Shown: positions 1-11,500 of the stretch, in pieces
How positions within the stretch are numbered: position 1 is the stretch's first letter
Layout of the letters: each line of letters starts with the position of its first letter
NCBI GenBank assembly: GCA_905250885.1
Contig: CAJNOQ010000200.1
Coordinates: 1 to 63,754, forward strand
Direction: 5' to 3'
Length of the DNA stretch: 63,754 nucleotides
Source: Didymodactylos carnosus
Taxonomy: Eukaryota > Rotifera > Eurotatoria > Philodinida > Philodinidae
The notes under the pieces: generated by a model
What the model was told of the DNA's origin: nothing
The model's input: only the letters and a program-made list of their open reading frames with translations
Databases searched by the model: none
Program-made: the position numbers and the translations under genes

Positions 1-107
1 ATTAAAATTTTTCTCCATTATAACTGATTCCATAAGAATTGTTTCCTTTATTTTTTTATTTTTGACAAAAATCATGGATTTTCAGACACTAATCTCTAGC
101 TACTACA
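1..107. repeat. Left copy of an exact 107-bp inverted repeat
   Basis: Positions 1-107 are the exact reverse complement of 5671-5777. Identity stops abruptly after TACTACA at 107. The outer end is cut by the window edge. It lies in a RasGRF intron, just downstream of exon 196-282. Either these are two recent copies of one interspersed repeat, or terminal repeats of something about 5.8 kb long. Confidence 0.9.
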
Positions 108-195
108 ACCATCCACGACATAAACTTTGAACCTATAATGGAATCATAATACATTTTTAAAAATTAAAAAAAAATCATATAAAATCTATTTATAC

Positions 196-2103
196 TTTTT
201 TAATTTTTCGTATTTCTTCGCTATCTTCTTCAGCAATACTACGATGTCGTAGTAAATGATGTTGACGACGATAACGTGATAACTATGTAAAACAAAACTA
301 GATATTATAATAGATATATTAAAAAAATGTATATAATAAATTTACTTCTTTTCTTAATTCTCTAACTTCACCGGATAATTCTTCGACTTGTTGCATATAT
401 TGATATTTTGACTTTGTCTCTGTTTCATATACTTGTGATAAATGTAAATATTTCGTTTCAATTTCATCTTTTAAACTCACATGTCGATTATAGCTAAAAT
501 AAGAGTTAAACATTGTCTATTTTCTTTCAAGAAAATTATCGACATATTTTAACAATTATACCTGCAAGTTTGAATAGCATCGATCCACGCTTGACGTTCC
601 ATATCGGATTCAGCAGCAAGTTCAATTGAATTACGACCATCACGAGTGTATGATATAGAAAAGCAGTTCTAAAGTGTATAAAAATTATTATTGTTTATTT
701 TTTTATTGTTTCACACATATATTCATTAAGATTTATAGAGTAAATCGAATTTTTTAATGTATTTTCGATCCAATTTTCTCGAATTCAGTCAGATTCAATG
801 CTCTTTAATGCTTTCTATGTTATAGTTTACGTGAAAAAAATTTCGTTCTAGTTTTTATTTTCTTATTTAATTAAAAAATATTTTGATCGTCTTGCTACCA
901 TTGTTTGCGTTCTTATTATAAACAGTACGCAGTACAGAACAGTAGAATGATGGGTTATCAGAGTTTTATTAAAACATTTTTCATTAAAAGAAAGTTCATT
1001 AAAATTTTAAATGAAATTCTTGTACTATTAGAAACTCTAGGTCATAGCCATTTTGCACAAAACATTTTAACGAAAGTAGCGGGGCTTTCATTAAAAATAT
1101 TTTTAATAAAAGTTCCGGTACTTCCATTATAAAAAAACACATTTTAATGAAAGTATTTTTAATGAACATCCTCAATCCAGACTGATGACTCACTCTTATA
1201 ACTATTTTATCATATGTTTTTATCACCCTCTAGATCTTAAAACTCGCGATTATGAGTTTGCGAATTTTAACACTCAGCTTCATTGGCTCAGATGCGAACC
1301 GAGTTTTTTGTTTTGTGAATCTTTTTTTCCGAACGGATCTAGAAAGCTTTCTTTCTCAATAAGAACATATCATTTTTGTGTTTCTTGTGAAACAATATGC
1401 CCAAATTATAATAAAATAGTAACAATGTTCATTCTTACTAGAAAGCATCCAAGAGCTTCATAAAATATACTTAACAAACTTTTACAAGACATAGCTCGAA
1501 GGGTAAAAGAGCGCTTCTACAGAAATTCACCGTATCCTCAATAAGAACCATTATTTTTTGCTTGACATCATTTAGAAGAAAATAGTGGAATATCATATCG
1601 TAGTTATGATGATTTATCGATTATTTGAATTACCAACAATCGATAATACTCACCAATTTTTCTCCATCTTTATTATTTTTAGGTGCAACACGTGCCGAAT
1701 AACAAGTTTCCAATAGATAAAGACCTTGTGGTTTTGTTGCATTTACATTTTCATAATAGAATAATAAATTTTGATATAATATAAACCATTTTAATTGCCA
1801 TTTGGCACTACTCGATGAACTACTATCTTGATTACTACCACAACGACGATACAAATACCCACATTCACGATTTTCTAATCGAGCTTTTATTGCTAAATTT
1901 AAAATATGATCATCATTAATTTTAAAGGATGTACGTTGCATTATTAATGGCCAATTTTTTAATGGTGACCAATAATCGGATGATAAAAATCTTGAACGTA
2001 AACTTGATGATGATGTAGTGGTTGTTGTGTGTGTATTTGTAACATTACTTTGATTCGAATGATATAATGATGATTGCATAGATGATGACATTAAAAACCA
2101 CAT
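196..2103 (-). CDS. RASGRF: Ras-specific guanine nucleotide-releasing factor (RasGRF1/2-like), N-terminal part, truncated by the left window edge
   Basis: RasGRF proteins activate Ras (and Rac through a DH domain) downstream of calcium and receptors at the membrane. Four exons are visible: 1654-2103, 562-668, 346-493 and 196-282. Exon 1 has a Ser/Thr/Asn-rich leader, then INDDHILNLAIKARLENR and the start of a PH domain (GYLYRRCGS, then KWQLKWFILYQNLLFYYE), matching the RasGRF N-terminus. Exon 2 ends the PH domain with its invariant Trp (ERQAWIDAIQTC). Exon 3 is the coiled coil with KYLHLSQVYETE. Exon 4 ends in EEIRKIKK, the residues before the IQ motif of RasGRF. DH, second PH, REM and CDC25 domains must lie beyond the edge. 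The start at 2103 is preceded by an in-frame TGA; Met at residue 5 is an alternative. Intron phases agree across all joins. Family assignment is strong; RasGRF1 versus 2 is not resolvable. Confidence 0.85.
950..1170. repeat. Palindromic cluster of TTCATTAAAA / TTTTAATGAA motifs
   Basis: In the first RasGRF intron (669-1653) the ten-mer TTCATTAAAA and close variants recur in direct orientation in the left half and as TTTTAATGAA in the right half, so both strands look similar. Open frames over it on both strands are by-products of this. It is probably a decayed inverted-repeat element or degenerate satellite. Confidence 0.45.
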
Positions 2104-3224
2104 TCAGATGTATTAAGAAGAATAAACATTATATGAATAATAAAAAGAATTTTTATATGATTATTGGTAATAATTCTGTAAAAAAAAAAAGAAGAAAAGA
2201 TAATTGCCTGCTTTCTAATTGTCTGCTATTTCATCACAGGAATTCTTTTTCAATAGATAAGAGTAACTGACAGTATAAGTGACTAGAAAAAAAATGATAC
2301 AATAATAGTGAAAATAAAACTAGAAACTAGTGTAATATTTTAAATCTTTAACAGTTTAATCACAAAAGTTTTCAAGCATTAACAAATGTTATAAAAAGAT
2401 AAAGAAGTGTCAATAATACAGCAGAGAAGGAGGGAAGAGATAGAGAACAAGAGAGTCTTATCCATTAGTTAAATTGTTTTAAAATATGAAACCATGAGTT
2501 TTTATATGTAGAACGAGAGGTAAAAGAAAAAGAAAAATTGTCCCCTCCTCTCACCTCCCTCCTAAGTAAAATTTATGCAGTAACAAGGTATTGCAGTCTA
2601 TTTATTTATGCTCAATGGCACAAAGATAATAATATTTATGAAAAAATATAAATTGAACGATCTCTTTTTTCTTTCTCTCTGAAGTTTGAAGAAGATGAAA
2701 AAAGAGAATTCTTTTCTCTTTTTCTTTTCTTTTTAATATATCTAATACTATTTGTGATCATATTATGATTATCATCATCATCATTACACAAGTTGATTTT
2801 TGACTCTATTGATAAAAATAATTTTATAATATGTTTTATTTTCTTTGTTGTTCAACATCAACACTATCATAAGACTATATCACAATTATAAAAACAAGAG
2901 AGAAAAAATTTTGATAAATCCTATTATACTATGATTTTGATAAAATAATAAGTTTGTCATCCGAAGTTAGTCTATCTTTGACCGATATTTTCTTATTCAA
3001 ATTCTCACGGCAATAATAATTTTCTGTTGTTTTAACGTACAGTTATACTTTTTATTACATAGTTTTCCGTCACATTAAACTTATCTCAGTTTTTTTAAAC
3101 GTACCATAATTGATTAAAGATTTCTAAAGTTTACGCTTCATACCTAATTTAGCAAAAACAAAGTATAACACTCGTTTTTATTAGTTTATTTTCTTAAATA
3201 TCTTCAAGCAATAACGACTACTAC

Positions 3225-3411
3225 AACCTAAAAGGGTGTAAAGAAGTGCAACCATTTTGAAACCATTTTAGGTTTCGTACTTTGACTACGAAACATTTAT
3301 GTTCGCTCAAAACCATAAACGGTTTCATAGTCGAAGTACAAATAAAAGAGATTCATACGAAATCTAAAATTGTTTCGAAATGTTTGCAGTTGTCTACATC
3401 CTTTTAAGTTT
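3225..3411. repeat. 187-bp imperfect foldback element
   Basis: The left part (from AACCTAAAAGGGTGTA) pairs with the right part (ending CATCCTTTTAAGTT). Paired blocks include GAAACCATTTTAGGTTTCGTA against TACGAAATCTAAAATTGTTTC, and CTTTGACTACGAAAC against GTTTCATAGTCGAAG. The right arm carries about 16 extra bases. It is MITE-like; no target duplication was identified. Confidence 0.6.
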
Positions 3412-3463
3412 CGTAATAAATAAACCCATGTTTTTTTAGAGAGTACTAGACCTCTCAGTTTTT

Positions 3464-3549
3464 ATATAAATGTAAGAGTAACAGCAGCTGTTTTGAAATG
3501 AATTTTGAAATGAATTTCAAAAGAGCTGCTGTTACTCTTACATTTATAT
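3464..3549. repeat. Near-perfect hairpin, 36-bp stem
   Basis: Left arm 3464-3499 and right arm 3514-3549 pair over 36 bp: 26 perfect pairs, one mismatch, then nine more pairs, with a loop of about 14 bases. The arms run ATATAAATGTAAGAGTAACA outward-in. No coding sequence overlaps. It may be a minimal foldback element or a small-RNA precursor. Confidence 0.8.
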
Positions 3550-4100
3550 TGAAATTATTATACCTAAACAAGTTAAATATCTCTTAGTTTTTCTACTAAT
3601 AAAAACGTCATATCTTAGTAAGAGTCTATGACGGAAGTGTTAAATTGTTAAATATAAATGACCTTCCCGTTTTCAGAAGTTTCGATGTGGCATAGTTTTC
3701 TAGGTCATGTCATGGCACATCTCATGGCACATCTCACAAGAAAAGATGAGCAAAGAAGCAGAAGAAAAAAAGTCCTGAACGACTGCATAATGTCTTTCGA
3801 CATAATTATTCAAGAACTAAATGTTCAAGTGAGTTCAATCATCTCTCAAAAGAGACATACTCAAGTCAAATCAGGAAATATAATTTATTTATCATCAACA
3901 TCAATCAAGCAAATGACTGTGTGCGTGTTTAATAAAAAAATTAACCTAAAACTTTTTTTTTGTTATGTTAAGGGATTTTCCGGTTTTTTTAAGTAAAATG
4001 TTTTGTTTTTTCCTTCAATTTTTGTTCGAAATTTTATAACTAACTCAACAGGGAGTTACACAAATTAATAATCTTGATTATTATCTAGTAATACAATCAT

Positions 4101-4126
4101 TTATTATTATTATTATTATTATTATT
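4101..4126. repeat. (ATT)n microsatellite
   Basis: About nine consecutive TTA/ATT units in intergenic DNA. Confidence 0.9.
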
Positions 4127-5670
4127 TCTTATTCTTCTTCTCTTCATGTTAATTTTTTTCTACGTAGATAATTGTATGTCCTGATAGAAAACCTACTATT
4201 AATATGGAAAAATGATGTTAAAAAGAAAAATGTGCTCATTTTTCAACAATATAAAACAGAATGCGAGGAAAAAGGAAAGACAGGTTCAAAATAGCGTAGT
4301 TGTTTTATTAAATAAATAAATAAATTTACATTTATACTAAAGCGTTAAGCAATGGGTCAAGTTGCGTATTCAAATAAAATATTTGAACAGTTTAAATGTT
4401 TTTCTAATTACTCTTACCATCATCTCTCTCTCTCTTTCTCTATTTCTCGTTCCGTTAATGCGTTAAAAAAATGATAGAAGAAGTCAAATTATGAAATTAT
4501 AAAAGACAATATAGAAAATGTATCTCGGTGCTTAGACTTCTATGCGTGTTAATATTTAATTGTAAATACTGAATGACTACAAGCTTTTATCACCTAAACA
4601 TCTTCTAACCGATATTGTTTTACTAAAAAGTAATCAAAAAAGATCACAGTCAGTATTTCATGACACTTTTATTTAGACGTGTCATATGTAACATACTTTT
4701 TTTACTAAAAGCACGGATGTTTTGAGGGTGTAATAAGTTGAAAAATGAATATATCGAACAGTTTAACACGTTTTAATTATACCAAAGAAAATCTAAAAAA
4801 AGTATTCTAGTATATTTTCATGCAACTTGTTCAAAAGCATGACAAATAAAAAGAGGCAGTAACACATATTTTTCTCTTTCACTTAATAGTAAAATTTGTA
4901 AAAAAAAGAATACTTATTACACTGTCTCTATTACTCCTTGAATAAAATGTATTAAATTTTGGAAATTCTGTATATAACAATGGTAAAGAGATAATAGAAA
5001 TAGTTTAAATTAGTTTTCTCTATCTAATTGAATGTATACTTGAAAAATGAATTGAATAAAACTCATACTACTTATATATCCATATGAAAACTAGTTAAAA
5101 AGAAATATACAAACATCTAATTCTACATTGCCATAGAATTTTTTTTATGTTACTACACATATTTTTTACTTATAACAACAAGTATGATAGAATAAATGAA
5201 TTTTTCTAATTACTTCGTATCATTTAAAGTTTCTTTTAGTTTTTTGTTCAATTTGCTGAGCAAGTTTCTTCAAAAACAAAAAATAACTTATATTAAGTGA
5301 TTTATCACAATTTACATAAGAAAACATAGTCTAAAGTATATCGAATATATGTTCGAACATTTAAAAAAAAAAAAACTTGAATTCATGATAAAATATTTAA
5401 GAAAATTCCCCATTTTGGATCTTTTTACTTACATTCGTATAACTTTTATATTTATGATGTATTCTTTCATGTAATGTATTTTGTCTAAATCTGGTTTTAT
5501 GATCCACAAAGCAGCTTTAGTGAAATCCATGAAAAAATAATGAAAATTCAATATCTATATTCAGTGTATTCGATGAAAGAAAGTTATTCATGCAGCTAAC
5601 ACATCATTTCTCTTTGAAATAAGGAAGCGGAATCCAAAGTTTTGATTTTAAATGAGTTATGGGAATTTGA

Positions 5671-5777
5671 TGTAGTAGCTAGAGATTAGTGTCTGAAAAT
5701 CCATGATTTTTGTCAAAAATAAAAAAATAAAGGAAACAATTCTTATGGAATCAGTTATAATGGAGAAAAATTTTAAT
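5671..5777. repeat. Right copy of the exact 107-bp inverted repeat
   Basis: It starts TGTAGTAGCTAGAGATTAGT and ends AAAAATTTTAAT. It matches positions 1-107 in reverse complement without a mismatch, including the poly-A/T tracts, which points to recent duplication or gene conversion. Flanking sequence on both sides is unrelated to that of the left copy where it can be compared. Confidence 0.9.
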
Positions 5778-8585
5778 TATAGTTAGAAGATTTTTCCATA
5801 TCTTAAGCAAGCGATAAAAATAAAACTGAAAAACAAATCCGATGTTTTTAGTTAGTCGAAGTTGTCTATTTCTTAGTATTATTCATATAGCATTCATTTT
5901 TACATTTTGTAATGAACCGCTCAATACAAAATTGTTGTTTTTTTTCCAGAGAGTTGAATAGTAAATTTAATAGCTCAATAGTGAAACTATCCTTTATTCA
6001 AATGCAGTCATCCTAGTTGAAATTCTTTTGATCGGTATGAAGAGTTTTAATTTAAAACCGAGAGAAAGAAAGTTGTATCCAGACATGTGCATCGGTGCGG
6101 CGCTGCCGAGGGCGAAAAATTTTCGGGTAATCATACTACCATCGCGCAGAAAAAGTTTTTTCCACGCCGTTGCCGCCAACTGAAATAATCGGCGTTTGAC
6201 AATCGAATAGAAAAAACGCCTCGTGTCTTGTAATACCGCCATATTTATCTTTTTCGCTGTTTACTCAATCGCACGGTAGCCTTAAGCTAGTCTTAATCAT
6301 TAGTTCCTTGTGAGGTAAGACAGATGGCTGGACAGCTAATAATAAGAATTCTGGCTAATAAAAAGATTGTATGTCAAATAAACGAAAAATATCTATTCTT
6401 TTTATTTATTAAATCCTTTTCTTGTTTTGCTTTTTCAAAACAAAAACAATACATGCATATAAAGTACACTCGCCAAAAAAGCGATAAAAAAAGTTTATAA
6501 ATTTCTAAGGAGAAGCGAAGATGTTTATCATTCACCAAATGGCATATTACGTCACATTTACAAAACAATGAAACGTGTCTTACAATTCTTTGGTTTGTAT
6601 CATTTACATATAATTATGCTCTGACTATAAGACACCCACTTACTTCCTGTGTCTATATCTGAGACAGCGAGAGTTAATCATAATGAACTTGATGAAATAA
6701 CAACGTATTGAAGGCATTTTTGAAATTGCAAATGCAAAAACAAAAATTAATTTTTTTCTTCTATATCAACATACTGATGTTAATAACTTTTTTGAAGGCT
6801 AACAAAAAAGGAAGAAGAAATAATGGATTTTTTTTGAGGAATATAGACTAACAACGACAAAAGAAAGATATTTGAAACTGGTGAATAATAGAAAAACCAA
6901 AAGGAAGGGATTCATCGAGACCATTGTGTTTATGTGTATATCAGATAATAACAGTTGAATAATCTTCTTTTAAAAGATGGAAATATAAAAATTTTGGAAA
7001 ACAGATAACGTACAAGAGAGATAATTAAATCTTTAATGTTGAAGATGGATGACGTACGATTTCCATTATGTTCTCTAACTGTAAAAAATATTTTTAATTA
7101 TAGTTATATTCTTTAGCTAAAATTTAATAAACAAAAAGAGAATATCTCTAAGTGTATTTATATCCGAGAATATAATGAAATATATTATTTGTTGTACACT
7201 CGAGCATGCTGATTACAAATAGAGCTATAAAGTACTTGCTGATTGTGAAATTATAACATTCTTACCGAAGAATCTTGTGTTTAATCGATCGAAGTTTATG
7301 AGTAGATATGCACCAACATAGAATTATCTCCCCTAATCCAACAGCGTTAAACATGAACCGGAGGCGAATCTGACTAATTAAAATATTCATAACTAAAATA
7401 GGACATTCTTTTTCTGTTCAATAGTAGAGGCTTAAAATAACCTACATAGTCATGTGTCATTTTATAGAACTTCTTATGGCTACTTCTTAATTGAGACCAC
7501 TATTTTTTGCTCTCACATTTACTTTGCTTCCCGCCCTCTGAGATTTGTTTCATGTCAATTAAGTCTTCCAAAATGAGATCACTTTTTTAATCACATTTTC
7601 TCAGAAGACTCGCTTCTCCATAATTTTAAAGAAGAAAAAATGTGATTGAAATTTTCGAATTCATAACAATTTCTATCTGAGATGTTTCTCTATACAAAAC
7701 TATCTTTTTTTGTAGATTTAGATAACATTGCTCTCAAAAAATATGATCAATTAATTCTTTACTGATAAAAACAAAAATGAAACGTCATAATTCTACAAAC
7801 AACCATCTAGTGGTGATAGTTCACATGATAATATGAGGAAAACATGATTGCATGTTTACAAAAACAATATTTGAGATTCCCATGAGATTTAATCAATTAT
7901 TTTTCTTTTTTTTGACAATATAGTTGATACAACGAGTGATAGAAGTCAACCAGTAAAAAAGAATTGCATACATAATTTCTATTTATCGTTATCCAATTTA
8001 GTTAGCTACAATTGACTGATGTTAACTCTTATTAAAAGTACACACAATATAGATCCTTCTATCTGAATATTTTATGTATATGTGTGTGTTTGCATGTTTA
8101 TGTGAAAGATAATTAGAATATCAACAAAAAATTTTACATGCGTAAGTATTAATAAACAAATCATTTTAAATAAAACGTAAATAACAAACAACAAACATTA
8201 TGTATATAAAACACAGATTTTTCAATATACAACAAAAAACGTTTTTTTGCTTCCATACTGAAAACAAACAAATAAACAAATGAAAATCATTTATCATATC
8301 AAGCATTCACTGAAAAAAGTAAGATCATTTGTACATCTGACGTATGTTGTAAAAAAAAGAAAGAAAAAAAACGAAAATTATGTATGTGTAGATCTAACGA
8401 TGTATTCCCATTAAGATTATAAACTCATTTTTAGAATATAAAAAATTATCTGTGTGTTATAAGGAGAAACGGTATGAGATTTAAAAAAAAACGAAATGTT
8501 TGTTAAAATTGACAAATATCTGACAAAAAAACCTAAATATATTATGGAAGACATTATTGAAAAGAAAAAGACAGATCTATACGTA

Positions 8586-11500
8586 TTATAAATGTACTTC
8601 ATTTACATTACGAACATCACGACTTAATTCTTTCATTAATTCTTGTGTTTTACGTCGATTTCGTCGAGCAGCATCAGCACGTAAATAGGGTGTCTTTTTC
8701 AAATCTAAATAAAAACGAAAACAATAAAAAGAAAAGTATTTATTTGAATTCTATTTAATTTTTACCATCTAATAATGATTCGATTGTTCCTTCTTTGACA
8801 GCATCACGTTTTATTAATTTTTGATCTTTAAATACTTCTTTTCGAGATTTTAATTCATTTAATAAATCTTCCTAGAAACAAAAATTAAAAAAGAAATTGT
8901 TAATATCAAACTCTTATTAATAATACATTTTTCCTTTAATAGCAAAAACAATAAGCAAGAAAAACAAAAAGCACATGTTTGACCACCATTATTAAGAGCA
9001 GTAAAAAGCAATTTATTAGCTATCTGTCTAATATTCATATTCGTACCAATAGTAGTTTAAAAAAAATGGATAGTTAGAGCCTTTTGACTTTTTTTTCTAC
9101 ATTTGCATACCAATTATGCGAGATCATTTCGAAATATAATAAATAAACTGATAAGTTTGACGAAATAAAATGTTTAGTTTAGATAACTTTTCTTTTATTT
9201 TACTGCAAACAATCGTTCGAAATAAAAATATCAACCTGTGTTATATATTGTTTTACTTGAACTACTAGTTTATTACAGAATTGTATCTTAGGATCCTGTC
9301 GTTAAAAATCAATCACTACTATACCATTGTTCGCTCAAATTTTAGCAAAGACTAACATCGCTTAGAACAACAGAATACATGGATAGTTTCTATTTTTTAA
9401 ACACAATATGTTAAGAAACAAAAGGCAAATAAATTAAAACAGCAACTCAATAGATGGAAAGCAATAAGTTTTACCTGTAGCATAGAACCGTTTTCCAACT
9501 GTACAAAAGATAAATGATTAAAAAAAAAGGAAGAAATACTAAATGATTGTCTTACTTGTGAACGTTTATTCAATGTTCGTTTTGTATTTATTGGACGTTC
9601 GAGAGTGGCGGCTGCTTCACGCGCTAAACGATTACGTTCCTCATTATCAATTCGTGCTTGCTATAAAAAAATGAGATTATTCAAAATAAGTGTAGAAATT
9701 TATGATTGATGTATCGTACTTGAAATGCACGTTGAAATTTGACAAATGCAGAAAAGAAATTTGATGGTGTTTGACTACGGGGTGTTTCACCTAAAATAAA
9801 CGTATATAAAAGACAATTCATTTTTAGAACTTCAATTACAAAATTACCAAAATATTCGACACATTGTAAAAATGTTTCTTGTGCATATTTTGCATCTTTC
9901 GTTAGACGATCAACTTTCTCTTGTGTTAAAGATAAAAAATCTTCCAATGAACGAGTTTCAACATTCTAAAACAAATATATATATATAGAAATAGTATTAT
10001 TGCGAAGATTGTGTATACAATATGAGACGTTCTGATGATTTTTGTACCGTTTAACCCTAATTCATAGCGTCGTCTGGTTCTCTGCTCAGGCTGAACGAAA
10101 CTACTTAACACTTTGAGAAAACACTTGTCTATATATGGCGTTAAGATCTTTCTTTTATCTTTAACCGCTGGGGCGCTGTGAGTAAAACACTTTCTTTTTT
10201 TGTTCTTTTCTTGCTTGTTTTCTTACATTATTGGTTCTCGCATGTTCTTCTTTATAAGTCAAATCTTTTAACCTCGTAGAATGACAAAATTACAGATTTT
10301 GTTGCGTTTTGTATAGTGTTTTCTTTGCTCTATCGATTTACGGTGTCGATTTTGTGTTTCTTTCCGTTTTTAAAACATAGTAAAAGTCAAATCCGTTGTC
10401 CCACCCATTTTTGCTAAATTACGCAAAAAGTAAGTCTTATAGCTGGTCTTTTTTCACATTATTTTCTGCAGATTTAACGTCAAAATTGGCTGACAAAAAT
10501 AGCAAATCGCTAGCTCTTTTGTCTTTTCACAAAATGCGATTTACTGTTACCTAGTAGTGTTTGAACAGTGTTCGAAACCCGGATATTTCTAAAAGACGCG
10601 AACAGCCACGAACACCCCTAAATTAAAATCTGAGCTAGCCAATCGATACAGCTCGTCGAGCTGAGTATAGCAACGCCTAAAGAACACCCAAAAAAGTTCT
10701 TATAGTTTCGTTTTTTAAGTATACATTTTCAATACCGAATTCATCTCCAGGTTGTTCTGAGCTTACTGGTATGCTGGGTGAGGATGAGAGTGAGATACTG
10801 GTAGGCTCAGAGCAATCTGGAGATGAATTTGGCACACTTTTTTGGGTGTTCTTACCCTTTCTTCTGGATGTCAGTGGTTGTTCGCGTCTTTTAGAAATAC
10901 CCTCGAAACCCTATATTTGATTGAATTTGCGGCCTTGGTTGTCTATTATTGACTAAAGAGCGAGAAAAGATTTTCTCGAAACCTGTATAACTGAAATTTT
11001 GAAAACAAGCACTTGGTAGCTTGCAAACATAGATTTTCGTAGGCTATCAGGTATCCTCTATCAGCCTATGACATTAAAATAAGTTTCTGTTCACGTTCGC
11101 TCTGGACCAAATTTTAAATAAAATCGGTACAAAAAACACCAGAACCCCTCATATATATATATCATTTTGTAACTTACTTTCATTGTTTGACGTATGGTCA
11201 ATTCTTTTTTAGTCAATTCTAGACCACGCGTTAAATCCTGCACATCAATTTGAATATTTTCTAATGAAACTAGAAACAAACAAAAAAAAGATATACAAAA
11301 TAAAGATGTTTATTTGAATGAATTCTGATAAAAAAAAAATGATTGAATTTACCTTGAGCTGCTTTTTCGCTTATTCTCAAATCAGAATCAAAGTTAGCAA
11401 CATCTGGAAAACGTTCTTGAATTGTTTGTACAATATAATGTAGAAGTGTCATACGTTTATCATGTGTTCGAGTATCTGATAACTAATCAAGAACAACAAA

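Larger units (their letters stand above)
2104..8585. other. Intergenic region between the RasGRF 5' end and the FMNL 3' end
   Basis: No supported gene lies in this 6.5 kb. It must hold the RasGRF promoter on its left and the FMNL 3' UTR and polyadenylation site on its right; I could not pin down either. It contains the foldback at 3225-3411, the hairpin at 3464-3549, an ATT microsatellite at 4101-4126, the right 107-bp repeat at 5671-5777 and a GC-richer patch near 6085-6240. An open frame at 3658-3996 (112 codons) has no recognisable domain. Confidence 0.6.

Noticed and set aside
3658..3996. 112-codon plus-strand open frame with a repeated MAHL
   Set aside because: No domain, no splice context, low-complexity C-terminus; length is expected by chance in intergenic DNA of this size.
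10567..10582. GTTCGAAACCCGG as a tRNA T-arm
   Set aside because: No acceptor stem or anticodon arm around it; the motif is the target duplication of the MITE.
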